DNA from: an uncultured Christensenella sp.
GTDB taxonomy: Bacteria; Bacillota; Clostridia; Christensenellales; Borkfalkiaceae
Direction: 5' to 3'
Assembly: GCA_910577055.1 (NCBI GenBank)
Contig: CAJTKX010000002.1
Coordinates: 306,140-370,139 of the forward strand
DNA: 64,000 bases
Shown here: positions 52,107-61,563 of the stretch, piece after piece
How the letters are laid out: the number at the start of each line of letters is the position of its first letter
How positions within the stretch are numbered: position 1 is the stretch's first letter
Notes under the pieces: model-generated
Databases searched by the model: none
Seen by the model: only the letters and a program-made list of their open reading frames with translations
Told to the model about the DNA's origin: nothing
Made by a program: the position numbers and the translations under genes

Positions 52107-53828
52107 TTATACTTTTAAGAGTTTTTTTACAGCCGCTTGCATCTTTTCAAGCGCGGTTTCCGCGTCGGGCTTATTGTTCGCCTTTACGGAGAAGTATATT
52201 TTCAACTTCGGCTCCGTGCCCGAAGGACGCACGCAGATAAAGCTGCCGTTTTCAAGCTCGTAATAAACGCAGTTGGTGAGGGGAGAGCCTATCTCGCTCG
52301 TTGCGCCCGTTTCGATATCGGTCTTTATATTCTTGGAATAATCTCTGACCGTCGTCACCTTGTAAATGTCAAACATCGTAGCGGGCTTTTCTTTAAGTCC
52401 GTCAACCACGGCGTTCATTTCTTTCATTGCGTTTAAGCCCTTAAAAGGAATCGAAATATTGCAGTCGAGGACGTAGCCGTACTCGCTGTAAATTTCTTGC
52501 AAACGCTGATAAACCGTCTTGCCGACGTATTCGTAATAGCAAACCATTTCGGCGCACAGCATAGACGCAACCACCGCGTCCTTGTCGCGCGCGTGCGTGC
52601 CGCGAAGGTATCCGCAGCTTTCTTCGAATCCGAAAACGTAGGTGTGGGAGTGGTCTTTTTCCCATTCCTTGATTTTTTCGCCGATGAACTTAAACCCTAC
52701 GGGCACCTCGAATAAAGTTACGCCGTACTTTTGGCAGATAGGTCTTGCCATGCCCGTCGTCACGAACGACTTAACTACCGCGGCGTTTTTGGGTAAGTTG
52801 CCTTCGTCTTTAAGCCTTGTCAAAATATAGTCGAGAAGAAGTATACCCACTTGGTTGCCCGAAAGCGCCTCAAACTCGCCCTCTTTGTTTTTAACCGCAA
52901 CGCCAAGGCGGTCGCTGTCGGGGTCTGTGCCGAAAACTACCGTCGCGTCGATTTTTTGCGCAAGCTTTATGCCGAGGGAAAGGGTTTCCTTAAATTCGGG
53001 GTTGGGAACTTCGACCGTCGAGAAATCGGTGTCTTTTTTAATCTGCTCTTCAACCACCGTGGCGTTTACGCCTATCTTTTTGAGAATAGTCGTAACGGGG
53101 ATATAGCCCGAGCCGTGTACGGGGGTGTAAACAAGCTTCAAATTCTTTCCGCAAGCTTTAATCGCTTTTTTGGATATGGTAAGCTTTTTAAGCTCCTTAT
53201 AATACTTTTTGTCAACCTTGGAGGGAATAGTTTTTATATGCTTTTTGGCTTGCTCCGCAGTGGGTGCGGGCGCGCCGAGGTAGTCGGTTATTTTCTTTAT
53301 ATAATCTACAACGACAGCCGTATCGTCGGGCGACATCTGCGCGCCGTCCTCGCCGTAAACCTTGTAGCCGTTGTACTGCTTGGGGTTGTGCGACGCCGTG
53401 ACCATAATTCCCGCAAAGGCGTTCAACTCGCGCACTGCAAAGGAGAGCATCGGCACGGGGTGAACTTCGTCGAACTTATACGCGTTTATGCCGTTTGCGG
53501 CAAGCACTTCCGCGGCGGCGGTTGCAAACTCCTCGCTTTTAAGGCGGGTATCGTAGGAGATTGCCACGCCCCTTTTCATCGCCTCCGCACCCTTGGTTTT
53601 AATAAATTCGGCAAGTCCTTGCGTCGCGCGCTTTACGGTGTAAATATTCATCATATTCGTTCCGTAACCTATAATTCCGCGCATGCCGGCGGTGCCGAAT
53701 TCCAGCTCCGCGCCGAAGCGGTATTCTATATCTTCTTTATTATCTCTAATTCCTTCCAGCTCGGCTTTTGCGTCCGTTGACAGCCTTTCGTCGTTAAGCC
53801 AGCTTTCGAAAGCTTCCTTATAATTCAT
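52107..53828 (-). CDS. phosphoglucomutase / phosphomannomutase
   Basis: About 573 residues, longer than GlmM and of the PgcA-like group. 'FGTAGMRGIIGYGTN', phospho-Ser loop 'VTASHNPKQYNGYKVY', metal loop 'FGTDPDSDRLG', sugar loop 'GFEESCGY', phosphate loop 'RPSGTEPKLKIY'. It interconverts glucose-1-P and glucose-6-P. I place the start at 53828 ('MNYKEAF') because AGGAGG lies just upstream. Confidence 0.93.
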   Translation of the reverse strand: MNYKEAFESWLNDERLSTDAKAELEGIRDNKEDIEYRFGAELEFGTAGMRGIIGYGTNMMNIYTVKRATQGLAEFIKTKGAEAMKRGVAISYDTRLKSEEFATAAAEVLAANGINAYKFDEVHPVPMLSFAVRELNAFAGIMVTASHNPKQYNGYKVYGEDGAQMSPDDTAVVVDYIKKITDYLGAPAPTAEQAKKHIKTIPSKVDKKYYKELKKLTISKKAIKACGKNLKLVYTPVHGSGYIPVTTILKKIGVNATVVEEQIKKDTDFSTVEVPNPEFKETLSLGIKLAQKIDATVVFGTDPDSDRLGVAVKNKEGEFEALSGNQVGILLLDYILTRLKDEGNLPKNAAVVKSFVTTGMARPICQKYGVTLFEVPVGFKFIGEKIKEWEKDHSHTYVFGFEESCGYLRGTHARDKDAVVASMLCAEMVCYYEYVGKTVYQRLQEIYSEYGYVLDCNISIPFKGLNAMKEMNAVVDGLKEKPATMFDIYKVTTVRDYSKNIKTDIETGATSEIGSPLTNCVYYELENGSFICVRPSGTEPKLKIYFSVKANNKPDAETALEKMQAAVKKLLKV

Positions 53829-53957
53829 AATTTCCTCCTTAAATATCATATTACGGCGGAATATGCCGTATTACAACGTGGTTTCACCATTTGATTATAT
53901 AAAAAAATCTTCACGTTGTAAAGGGTTGATTGTGAAAAAAGTTAATAATTTCATAAA

Positions 53958-53991
53958 AAAAGGCGGGCAAATTGTTTTTGCCGCGCCTTTT
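53958..53991 (-). terminator. terminator after the membrane protein gene
   Basis: AAAAGGCGGGCAAA with TTTGCC-G-CGCCTTTT (one bulge) and a T run on the minus strand, 17 bases past the stop. Confidence 0.65.
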
Positions 53992-54007
53992 AAAGCCCTT
54001 AATATGC

Positions 54008-54976
54008 TTAATTGTCCTCGCCGCGGAAAAACTCCTCACGCGAGAGGGGTTGCTCTCTTTCCGGCGAAATAATCGTGTTTCTGTCAACCGAGTATTTTAT
54101 CTCTTCGCGGTCGTAATAGTTCACAAACTCGAAACAAATGATAATCGCGTAGCTTGACGGTATAGTCAGCAAAAGCCCGACGCCGAACGTCAGCAAAAGC
54201 GCCGCCGAGTTCAACGCAAATACGATAAGCACTATTACCGCGAAGTTGGACATAACGTTAAATGTGTTTTTGTTTTTGCGGGAGAACGTGTACTTCATTG
54301 CCGCACCTTGGGGCATCTTGCCGCGGATAAGCGCGGGCAGCCAATCGGAAGTAAACGTCATTTTCACCGTAATTGCGAATACCACCGCAAGCACGAATAG
54401 GAACAGACAGATAAAGAAGTACAAAACGCTGTTTAAAAGGGTGAAGAAAAGGAAGAACATCGCAACAACTATTAAAAGGTCGTACAGCACCGATAAGGGC
54501 ACATAAATCGCATTGTATATCGATGCGGTTTTCAAATTCCTTATAAGCGTGCCAAGGAAGGGTTGCTTTGCCCTAAGCGCCATTTTGTCGTTAATGACCG
54601 AAGCCGTAGCATAGTTGCCAAGCCCCGTAAACCATTTCGAAATTATTACTATAAGAAGAAGCAAAAGCCCGCTTAAAACCGCTTGGGTGAGCTTGGTATT
54701 CAAAAGCTCGATAAGCTCGGAATAAGCCGTTTGCACCTTTTCGGACAGAGAGGCAAGCTCGGTTACTTGTCCGTTCAAAAGGTTGGATACAAAGCCTTTT
54801 ACGCCCTCGACAAGCGTATTGAACTGCGCTGAGTCTATCAGCGTTTTAATAAACGGATAAACGCCCGCCGCGCAAATCGCGCCCGAAACTATAAGCACGA
54901 CCAGCCTATATAAAAGCTGCTTGTATATTACCGAAAAGTTGTCCACAAAAACGTGGAAAGAATGCTTAAACTTCAT
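54008..54976 (-). CDS. uncharacterised polytopic membrane protein
   Basis: 322 residues with about five strong hydrophobic helices (near 25-45, 110-130, 165-185, 190-215, 255-290). Between the first two is an amphipathic region (about 50-105). The tail is charged. AAGGT precedes the ATG. The gene follows the YfcE-like gene on the same strand by about 40 bases. I do not recognise a family. Confidence 0.7.
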   Translation of the reverse strand: MKFKHSFHVFVDNFSVIYKQLLYRLVVLIVSGAICAAGVYPFIKTLIDSAQFNTLVEGVKGFVSNLLNGQVTELASLSEKVQTAYSELIELLNTKLTQAVLSGLLLLLIVIISKWFTGLGNYATASVINDKMALRAKQPFLGTLIRNLKTASIYNAIYVPLSVLYDLLIVVAMFFLFFTLLNSVLYFFICLFLFVLAVVFAITVKMTFTSDWLPALIRGKMPQGAAMKYTFSRKNKNTFNVMSNFAVIVLIVFALNSAALLLTFGVGLLLTIPSSYAIIICFEFVNYYDREEIKYSVDRNTIISPEREQPLSREEFFRGEDN

Positions 54977-55015
54977 ATTTTTACCTTAAAAATCCGATTG
55001 GTGGCTATATATGCC

Positions 55016-55483
55016 TTAAATAACGACTATTTTGCTTACGACTTTATCGCCGTTTATAACCAAATAGCAATAGCTGTTTTGGGAATATCTTGATAAATTC
55101 CCCGGGTTTATCAGCGTAACGCCGTTCATTTCGTCCTCGCATGCGCGGTGCGTGTGCCCGTACAGCACTAATCGGCAATTTTCCTCATTGCCCCGCATAT
55201 ATATCCGATTTAACGTGGTTTTTGCGGAGTAAAGATGTCCGTGAGTGGCGAAAATTTTAACGCCCTCGATATTCAAAACAACTTCGTCTTGCCCAAGCTT
55301 TACGGGGTCGCAATTACCGTTTACAAGAATTGTTTTGTTCCCGAATTGGCTTTTTATCCGCGCTCCGTCGCCCGACGTGTCTCCCAAATGGATAATATAG
55401 TCGCACTCCTTAAAAATACCGTCAAGCGCCGTTATTTGGCGCATATTACCGTGCGAATCGGAAATTACAACCGCCGTTTTCAC
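55016..55483 (-). CDS. YfcE/MJ0936-type metallophosphoesterase
   Basis: 155 residues with all calcineurin-like metal motifs: 'VISDSHGN' (D-x-H), 'HLGDTSGD' (G-D), 'VNGNCD' (G-N-x-x), 'ATHGH' and 'YGHTHRA'. Such enzymes hydrolyse phosphodiesters; the natural substrate is uncertain. Its start overlaps the rdgB stop by 4 bases (ATGA), so they are translated together. Confidence 0.93.
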   Translation of the reverse strand: MKTAVVISDSHGNMRQITALDGIFKECDYIIHLGDTSGDGARIKSQFGNKTILVNGNCDPVKLGQDEVVLNIEGVKIFATHGHLYSAKTTLNRIYMRGNEENCRLVLYGHTHRACEDEMNGVTLINPGNLSRYSQNSYCYLVINGDKVVSKIVVI

Positions 55484-56049
55484 AGTTTTGACCGCAAATC
55501 GGCAAGCGCGCGGAAACGGTGGGAAACCCCGTTCTTTTCCTCGTCGGTGGCAAGCCCGAACGACTTTTTCAAATCATCGGAATAAAACAAGCAGTCGTAG
55601 CCGAAGCCGTTAGTGCCTATTTCTTCGTATAAAATCTTGCCGTAGGTTCTGCCTTGACCGAAGTAGGTTTTGCCGTTCGGCAAACACAAGCAAACCGCGC
55701 TTTCGAAGTACGCCCGCCTATCGTAAACGTGTTCCATTCGCTTCAACAAAAGCTTTCTGTTTTCCGCGGGTCCTTCGCCAGAAAACCTTGCGGAATATAT
55801 CCCCGGCGCACCGTTCAGCCCCTCGACGCACAGCCCCGAGTCATCCGAAAGCGCGGGTAGGGAAAACGCCTTTGCAATAGTATGTGCCTTTATTTTGGCG
55901 TTTTCTTTAAAAGTTTTGCCCGTTTCCTCAATTTCGTCCGTAAAGCCCAATTCTTGCATAGAAACTATCTCTATGCCCGTAAAAATAGACTTTATTTCTG
56001 CAATTTTTCCCTCGTTGCTGCTCGCAACCACGATTTTCGTAAGTTCCAT
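55480..56049 (-). CDS. rdgB: RdgB/HAM1 non-canonical purine NTP pyrophosphatase
   Basis: 189 residues: 'VVASSNEGKIAEIKSIF', 'TGKTFKENAKIKAH', 'LPALSDDSGLCVEGLNGAPGIYSARFSG', 'GFGYDCLF' and 'KNGVSHRFRALADL'. It removes ITP, XTP and dITP from the nucleotide pool. I use the ATG at 56049. On the minus strand TTGACT, 17 bases, TATAAT, then six bases precede it and there is no ribosome site, so the mRNA is probably leaderless. The track start two codons earlier lies inside that six-base gap. Confidence 0.94.
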   Translation of the reverse strand: MELTKIVVASSNEGKIAEIKSIFTGIEIVSMQELGFTDEIEETGKTFKENAKIKAHTIAKAFSLPALSDDSGLCVEGLNGAPGIYSARFSGEGPAENRKLLLKRMEHVYDRRAYFESAVCLCLPNGKTYFGQGRTYGKILYEEIGTNGFGYDCLFYSDDLKKSFGLATDEEKNGVSHRFRALADLRSKL

Positions 56050-56080
56050 ATACAAATTATATTATATATAAAATGAAAAG

Positions 56081-56575
56081 TCAATCCCAACTTAGGCGGT
56101 GCAGCTCGCCCGTGCAGTTAAATCCCTTAAAGTTTTGTTGGCGCAACCCCTCGTAAACGGCAATCGCAACCGAGTTGGAAAGATTTAAACTCCTTGTGTC
56201 GTTAAGCATCGGTATTCTTACGCAACTTTCCGCGTGGGCTTTCAACAGCTCTTCGGGAAGTCCACGCGTTTCCTTCCCGAACACCAAAAAATCGCCCTCG
56301 TTTAAGGGTACGGATGAATAGTTTTTACGCGCTTTCGTCGTAAAAAAGTAAAAGGACGAGGCGGGGAATTTTTTCAAAACCTCGTCAAAGCCGTCGTAAT
56401 AAAAAATTTCGGCGTCCTTCCAATAATCCAAACCCGCGCGCTTTAAATACTTGTCCGTCACCTCGAACCCGAGCGGGCGTACCAAATGCAGCTTGCAGCC
56501 CGTGGCGGCGCAAGTTCTTACTATGTTGCCCGTATTTTGCGGAATTTCGGGCTCGACCAAAACTATATTGAACAT
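56081..56575 (-). CDS. trmL: tRNA (cytidine/uridine-34-2'-O)-methyltransferase TrmL
   Basis: 164 residues of the SPOUT fold: 'NIVLVEPEIPQNTGNIVRTCAATG', 'HLVRPLGF', 'LVFGKETRGLPEELL' and 'IPMLNDTRSLNLSNSVAIAVYEGLRQ', the knotted SAM site. It methylates the wobble ribose of tRNA-Leu. Start at 56575: minus-strand TTGCAA, 17 bases, TACAAT, six bases, ATG, without ribosome site, so probably leaderless. Confidence 0.94.
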   Translation of the reverse strand: MFNIVLVEPEIPQNTGNIVRTCAATGCKLHLVRPLGFEVTDKYLKRAGLDYWKDAEIFYYDGFDEVLKKFPASSFYFFTTKARKNYSSVPLNEGDFLVFGKETRGLPEELLKAHAESCVRIPMLNDTRSLNLSNSVAIAVYEGLRQQNFKGFNCTGELHRLSWD

Positions 56576-56732
56576 ACCCGTATTGTAATACAATTCAAGC
56601 CGATTTGCAAACCGTTATCGCCCGCGCAAAGCTAAAATTTCATTTGACAACGCCTAATTGGATAAGTTACAATATTAATCGGTAAAAGTTACGAAAACGA
56701 AGAAACACGCAAAATAAACAAGAGAGTATTTT

Positions 56733-58460
56733 ATGACAAGTTCTATTCTGGCGCTTGGCTCGTCCGAGATACTGACAATTTTAAACAGCATGTTGCTTTT
56801 GTTCGGCGGCGTGGCGGCGTTCATCATCGGTATGAATATGATGGGCGGCAACCTTGAAACGGCGGCGGGCAAATCCATGCGCAGACTAATGGCAAAAGCC
56901 ACAAAAAACCGCTTTTTGGGCGTCGGCACCGGCGCGGCGGTTACGGCGATAGTCACAAGCTCTTCGGCGACGACCGTCATGATTGTCGGTTTCGTTAACG
57001 TCGGGCTTATGACCCTTACCCAAGCCGCTTCTGTCATTATGGGAGCGAACATAGGTACGACGGTAACGGCGTTTATAACCGCAATTTCCACGGCGGGCGC
57101 AGAGTTCGAAATAACCGCGCTGTTCGCTTTCGTCGCGTTTGTGGGCGTTTTGATGTCGATGCTCGGCAAAAAGGACAAAATCAAGCGCATCGGCGCAATT
57201 TTGCAAGGATTGGGACTGATATTCATAGGTATGAACGTTATGTCCTCATCGATGAGCAGTATGCTTGCCGACGACGGTATCAAAGGCGCGGTAGAAAACG
57301 TATTTATTTCCATAGGTTACGGAAAAGACGTTTTAACTTGGGAAATTATAGTACTTTTCCTTTTGGGCGCGGCTTTAACGGGTTTGGTGCAGTCGTCTGC
57401 GGCTATAACGGCAATTGCCATTTCGCTTGCAAGCTCGGGACTTATTTCGCTGCCAATGGCAATGTTTATAATACTCGGCACCAACGTCGGAACTTGCGTT
57501 ACCGCGCTTTTCTCGTCCTTGGGCGCAAGCGTAAACGCAAGAAGAACGGCAATGGTTCACCTTTTGTTTAACGTAATAGGCAGCATAATTTTTATAATAC
57601 CGCTTGCCTTCATAAGCGGATATTTAGCCGATTTCTTAAATTCCTTTATCCCCGGCATTTCTTGGCAAATTGCAATATTCCATATGGCATTTAACTTGCT
57701 GACTACGGCGATTTTACTTCCGTTTATAAGCTTGCTTGTAAAGCTTGCTTGCATTATCGTTCCCGATAAAAAGTCCAAGGCGGACGGCGCGGAAGAGCAC
57801 GGCGTTTTGGATAAGCGTCTGTTAAAGACCCCCGCAATCGCCGTGGGGCAAGTCAGAAAGGAACTTACCCATATGAGCAAGCTTGCCTTTGAAAATTATA
57901 AACGCTCGCTTGAAATGCTGCTTAGCGGCAATTTGGCGAATTTGGACGAGTTCGCCGCAGTCGAGAAAAACATTAACGATTATAACAGCCTTATCTCTTC
58001 GTTCCTCGTCAAACTGTCTTTGGAGGATTTGGCCGAAACGGACGAGAAAAAGGTCAGTTCGTTCTACCACGTTGCTTCCGATACCGAGAGAATAGGCGAC
58101 TACGCCGAAAATATAGTGGAGTACGCAGTGAAAATGGCGGAGGACAAAACGCAGTTTTCCGAGGCAGCCAAGGCGGAAATTCTTGAAATGGACGCGCACA
58201 TTACCGAGCTTTACAAATGCGTAGACAAGGTTTTCGGCGAGTTGGATGCAACTTATTTCCCCGCCGTCGAGCGAGAGGAGAGCGCCACCGACGATTGCTG
58301 CGTGAAGATGCAAGAGGCGCATCTAAAACGCGCTACCGAGGACGGATGCGACCCCGAGGCGGGCGCGATATATTTACAGCTTGCTATAAATATGGAAAGA
58401 ATTGCCGACCATATGCACAATATCGCAAATTCAACAAAGTCTTATCACTCACACAATTAA
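56733..58460 (+). CDS. Na/Pi cotransporter (NptA/YjbB type) with PhoU-like tail
   Basis: 575 residues. Two inverted repeats of the Na+/Pi domain with QSS/TSS motifs ('AIVTSSSATTVMIVGFVNVG', 'GLVQSSAAITAIAISLA') and 'GANIGTT' / 'GTNVGTC'. The C-terminal 200 residues form PhoU-like helices ('ASDTERIGDYAENIVEYAVKM', 'NMERIADHMHNIANS'). It probably moves phosphate across the membrane with control by the PhoU part. The ribosome site AGAGAG is weak. Confidence 0.92.
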   Translation: MTSSILALGSSEILTILNSMLLLFGGVAAFIIGMNMMGGNLETAAGKSMRRLMAKATKNRFLGVGTGAAVTAIVTSSSATTVMIVGFVNVGLMTLTQAASVIMGANIGTTVTAFITAISTAGAEFEITALFAFVAFVGVLMSMLGKKDKIKRIGAILQGLGLIFIGMNVMSSSMSSMLADDGIKGAVENVFISIGYGKDVLTWEIIVLFLLGAALTGLVQSSAAITAIAISLASSGLISLPMAMFIILGTNVGTCVTALFSSLGASVNARRTAMVHLLFNVIGSIIFIIPLAFISGYLADFLNSFIPGISWQIAIFHMAFNLLTTAILLPFISLLVKLACIIVPDKKSKADGAEEHGVLDKRLLKTPAIAVGQVRKELTHMSKLAFENYKRSLEMLLSGNLANLDEFAAVEKNINDYNSLISSFLVKLSLEDLAETDEKKVSSFYHVASDTERIGDYAENIVEYAVKMAEDKTQFSEAAKAEILEMDAHITELYKCVDKVFGELDATYFPAVEREESATDDCCVKMQEAHLKRATEDGCDPEAGAIYLQLAINMERIADHMHNIANSTKSYHSHN

Positions 58461-58473
58461 TAGAATAAAATAA

Positions 58474-58505
58474 GCCCCCGCCGCGGAATACGCGGCGGGG
58501 GCTTT
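58474..58505. terminator. bidirectional terminator
   Basis: GCCCCCGCCGCG-GAATA-CGCGGCGGGGGC followed by TTT, after the Na/Pi gene. Confidence 0.88.
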
Positions 58506-58535
58506 AATTTTGGTTATTTAAGGCATATATGGGGG

Positions 58536-60023
58536 TCAATGTACTTTTTCTTCGTTGTTTTCTTCGTTTTTTAACGCATTTTCCGCGTCCGACCCGTCGC
58601 TATCCGTAGCGGCAGTCTCCGAAATGGTGAGCGGAATGGGAATTTCCTTGATTTTTTGCGATTGCCCCCCGAATATGCGCCGACGAACGGCAAGAAAGGC
58701 GTAATATGCGCCCGTAAACGCCCAAAACAGACCCACATAAACGGCGTACAGCGCAATAAGGTACGAAAGGTAGAAGGTACAGTTGCCGATAACAAAAGGT
58801 ATGTAGTCGAACGGCAGCGGTAAAGGGTTTACTTGCGTAAACGCGTAGTTCGGCGGGGACATATCCGCCGTGCCGTAATCGCCTATTACAATGGTGTAGC
58901 CGTCATAGCTGTAAGTGGTTAGGAAAGTGCTTACAAGCCCGCTTGTCACCGTTGCGAAAATAATTACGAAACAGTAATAAATTATGGGGATAATGCAATC
59001 TTTAATTCTGAACTTATAGTGCCCCAAAGCGGACGGCAGAACGCACAGTCCGAACAATAAACAATGGGTTAAGCAGAAGTACAAAATGGAGTAGCTGCAA
59101 AATATGCCGTAGTTGGACATTTCGTCCTTGCCGAAGTATATAAATACGGTCAGCGCGCCCACGGCATGCACAAAGAAAGAAATTGCGTACAGCACGCGCT
59201 TTTTCAAAATTACCGAAAGGCTTGCCACATACACGCCCATATTGCAAATAAAAAGCGGTATTGCGCCGAACACAGTGTTGTAAACGTTGTACCCGTCGCC
59301 AAGCAACATCGAGTCCTTACAGTGATACTGAATAAGAAGAACTATCGCGCCCGCAACCAAATAGTCTTGCTGTTTTTTGCGGTCAAACCTTTTTAAAATA
59401 TAATAGCAACCGACGGTGAACCCGACGAGTATAGCAAGCGCCAAAAAGTGCCAAAGCGTGAAGTTTCTGAACCTTAAAAAGCTATCTTGCGGAATAGAAT
59501 TAATGTCAAAGAAGTTTTCGAATATGTTCAGCGGCATAACCGCGACTATTGCAAACGGAAGATAAATAAAGCTTTTTGCGCTTACTTTCCAGCCGTCCCG
59601 TATAAATAGCGAGGCGCAACAAATAAGCTCCAACGCCGCAGCAATAAAGAACAAAGCCATATTCGCTTCTTTCGGCATAAATTCGTTTATGCTTGCAAAA
59701 ACCTTTTGCGCGGGCGACGCGTCGGGCGTCATCATCGTGATATCGAAGAAGGAACCGAACGTGCAACAGCCTACTATTACGAATACGGGCAAAAAGTACT
59801 TGGCTATATCGGCGCAACATTTCTTTTTATACCAAACCGCCAACGGCAGCAGCAACAGCCCGCATTTTTTCAGCCAATGGCATAAAACAAAGATGAAGTT
59901 AAATTCCCCTATTCGGTTAAATATGTAGTAATCGGACACCGTAAAGGTCAGTACCAACGATACGGCAAGGTATAGCCCCGTACAGACTTGCAATGTCACG
60001 TCGTTTATTCTTTTGAAATTCAT
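58536..60023 (-). CDS. large polytopic membrane protein, YwaF-like
   Basis: 495 residues with about 12 hydrophobic helices and a polar acidic tail. The segments 'YNTVFGAIPLFICNMGVYVASLSVIL' and 'HAVGALTVFIYFG' recall the YwaF/TIGR02206 family of unknown function, but the length is about double, suggesting an internal duplication or added N-terminal half. Promoter on the minus strand: TTGACA (60053-60058), 17 bases, TATAAT (60030-60035), then exactly six bases to ATG; no ribosome site. It is the clearest of the leaderless-type starts. Confidence 0.75.
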   Translation of the reverse strand: MNFKRINDVTLQVCTGLYLAVSLVLTFTVSDYYIFNRIGEFNFIFVLCHWLKKCGLLLLPLAVWYKKKCCADIAKYFLPVFVIVGCCTFGSFFDITMMTPDASPAQKVFASINEFMPKEANMALFFIAAALELICCASLFIRDGWKVSAKSFIYLPFAIVAVMPLNIFENFFDINSIPQDSFLRFRNFTLWHFLALAILVGFTVGCYYILKRFDRKKQQDYLVAGAIVLLIQYHCKDSMLLGDGYNVYNTVFGAIPLFICNMGVYVASLSVILKKRVLYAISFFVHAVGALTVFIYFGKDEMSNYGIFCSYSILYFCLTHCLLFGLCVLPSALGHYKFRIKDCIIPIIYYCFVIIFATVTSGLVSTFLTTYSYDGYTIVIGDYGTADMSPPNYAFTQVNPLPLPFDYIPFVIGNCTFYLSYLIALYAVYVGLFWAFTGAYYAFLAVRRRIFGGQSQKIKEIPIPLTISETAATDSDGSDAENALKNEENNEEKVH

Positions 60024-60089
60024 AGCTATATTATAATGTAACCGGCGTTTCGTGTCAATGGAAAGTTTTGCCGCGTTAAGTAAAAATAC

Positions 60090-60118
60090 TTGTAAAAGAC
60101 CGCAAACGGTGGTATACT
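60090..60118 (+). promoter_or_regulatory. promoter of the DUF1858 gene
   Basis: TTGTAA (60090-60095), 17 bases, TATACT (60113-60118). Confidence 0.72.
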
Positions 60119-60150
60119 GTTAATAATAAAAAAATAAACGGAGATATATT

Positions 60151-60351
60151 ATGGCAAAGATAACCAAGGACACATTAATTTCGGACTGCCTTAAAATAAA
60201 CCCCAACAGCGCGGAAATCTTACAAGCTGTGGGTATGCACTGCTTGGGTTGCGCAATGGCGCACGGCGAAACTATCGAACAAGCCGTTTACGTTCACGGC
60301 AATGATTTGGACAAGGTGCTTGCAAAATTGAACGAAGGCGTATCCGACTGA
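60151..60351 (+). CDS. DUF1858 protein
   Basis: 66 residues: 'ITKDTLISDCLKINPNSAEILQAVGMHCLGCAMAHGETIEQAVYVHG'. The C-x-x-C pair and 'GMHCLGC' are the hallmark of DUF1858, a small domain also found fused to hybrid-cluster or redox proteins. Probably a redox-active disulfide or metal-binding protein. CGGAG precedes the ATG. It is followed 2 bases later by a small membrane-protein gene. Confidence 0.9.
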   Translation: MAKITKDTLISDCLKINPNSAEILQAVGMHCLGCAMAHGETIEQAVYVHGNDLDKVLAKLNEGVSD

Positions 60352-60353
60352 AA

Positions 60354-60521
60354 ATGAGCGGGAGAAAGCCCCCTTCCAAACCCGTGTTAATTGCGGCGAT
60401 ACTGCCGCTCTTTATCGCGGTCGCGGGGATGATAGCGTTTTCATATTTCGTATTACCCATATACGGTAACAACGTAAACGTAGCCTATTCGGACAAGTCC
60501 GATAAATGTTACATAATTTGA
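60354..60521 (+). CDS. 55-residue single-pass membrane protein
   Basis: ATG at 60354 to TGA at 60519-60521. It starts 'MSGRKPPSKPVLIAAILPL' and has one membrane helix (about 11-36), followed by a short outside tail with one Cys. It begins two bases after the DUF1858 stop, so translation is probably coupled, and it ends just before a terminator. The Lys/Arg-rich start and the helix give a normal topology. No family recognised. Confidence 0.6.
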   Translation: MSGRKPPSKPVLIAAILPLFIAVAGMIAFSYFVLPIYGNNVNVAYSDKSDKCYII

Positions 60522-60538
60522 TATTTCGGCATAAATTC

Positions 60539-60573
60539 AGCCCCGCCCGCGGTTTGTCCGCAGGCGGGGCTTT
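60539..60573 (+). terminator. terminator after the DUF1858 operon
   Basis: AGCCCCGCC-C-GCGG with CCGC-A-GGCGGGGCT and TTT, 17 bases past the stop. Confidence 0.8.
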
Positions 60574-60663
60574 AAGTTTAGTAAAAGCTGGAAGTTTTGG
60601 CAAAATCTTTGCATTGCGGTCTCGTATGTTTTTCTGCTATACTTAAATCAACGGAGGTATAAG

Positions 60664-61515
60664 ATGAAAAACAAAACCAAGAGATTTGCCGCAATAGCGG
60701 CTGCACTTGCAACCGCCGTTACTTTAAGCGGTTGCGCGGCGGCGAACGAGCCGCTCGATGAAGAGGTAGATATAGAAATAGATGTACGCGACCCCGAAAC
60801 GGGTGAAGAAATTCCGCCCGAAATCGGGCAGCCCGGGGAGATTATCGAACCCGAAACGCCCGTGGTAGTGCCCAAGGTGCTGACGGTTTCATACGTCAAC
60901 GTAACGTCGAACGGGGTAAATATCCGTTCGGGTGCGGGCACGGGATACGCTGTACGCGGCTCAGCGGAACAGTCAACCATGTACGCTTTGGACGGAGAAA
61001 CTAACGGATGGTACAAAACGGGTTATAAAAACAATTCCGCATACATTTCGTCAAAGTATTGCAACATCGTGGAACTGGCGGCGAGTGATGACGAGCGTAT
61101 AGAAGCGATAGTTGCGGAGGGCGCGAAGCTTTTAGGTACGGCGTATGTGTACGGCGCGGTAAGATATCACGACGGCAGCGGCAGAAAACTGAGCGGATTC
61201 AACATAAATTCGTTTGACTGTTCGTCGCTTATGCAATACATATTCTATATGGGAGCGCATGTGAATTTGCAAGTAAATACCCGCACTCAGATTTATCAAG
61301 GGAAGACGGTTTCCAAGTCGGAGCTTAAACGCGGCGACTTAATGTTCTTTACCAACGAGTCGCGTAAAAATCTGACGGGCGTTGAACGCGTGGGTCACGT
61401 CGCTCTATATCTCGGTGAAAATTGGATATTGCATACTGCAAGCGACTACGCTAAAATAGAACAAATTTCCGCAAAACGGTGGAGCTACTTCATACAAGGA
61501 CAGCGGATACTGTAA
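60664..61515 (+). CDS. NlpC/P60 endopeptidase lipoprotein with SH3b domain
   Basis: 283 residues. Lipoprotein signal with 'TLSGCAAAN' (Cys near 23), an acidic/proline linker, an SH3b domain (about 78-138: 'NVTSNGVNIRSGAGTGYAV') and an NlpC/P60 domain with the catalytic Cys in 'FDCSSLMQYIF' (about 178) and His in 'VGHVALYLG' (about 238). It should cleave peptidoglycan stem peptides outside the cell. GGAGG precedes the ATG. Confidence 0.92.
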   Translation: MKNKTKRFAAIAAALATAVTLSGCAAANEPLDEEVDIEIDVRDPETGEEIPPEIGQPGEIIEPETPVVVPKVLTVSYVNVTSNGVNIRSGAGTGYAVRGSAEQSTMYALDGETNGWYKTGYKNNSAYISSKYCNIVELAASDDERIEAIVAEGAKLLGTAYVYGAVRYHDGSGRKLSGFNINSFDCSSLMQYIFYMGAHVNLQVNTRTQIYQGKTVSKSELKRGDLMFFTNESRKNLTGVERVGHVALYLGENWILHTASDYAKIEQISAKRWSYFIQGQRIL

Positions 61516-61527
61516 TGTAAAACAGAA

Positions 61528-61560
61528 GCCGCCCGCGCTTTTATAGCGCGGGCGGCTTTT
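61528..61560. terminator. bidirectional terminator
   Basis: GCCGCCCGCGC-TTTTATA-GCGCGGGCGGC followed by TTTT, between the NlpC/P60 gene and the convergent XRE gene. Confidence 0.9.
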
Positions 61561-61563
61561 AAT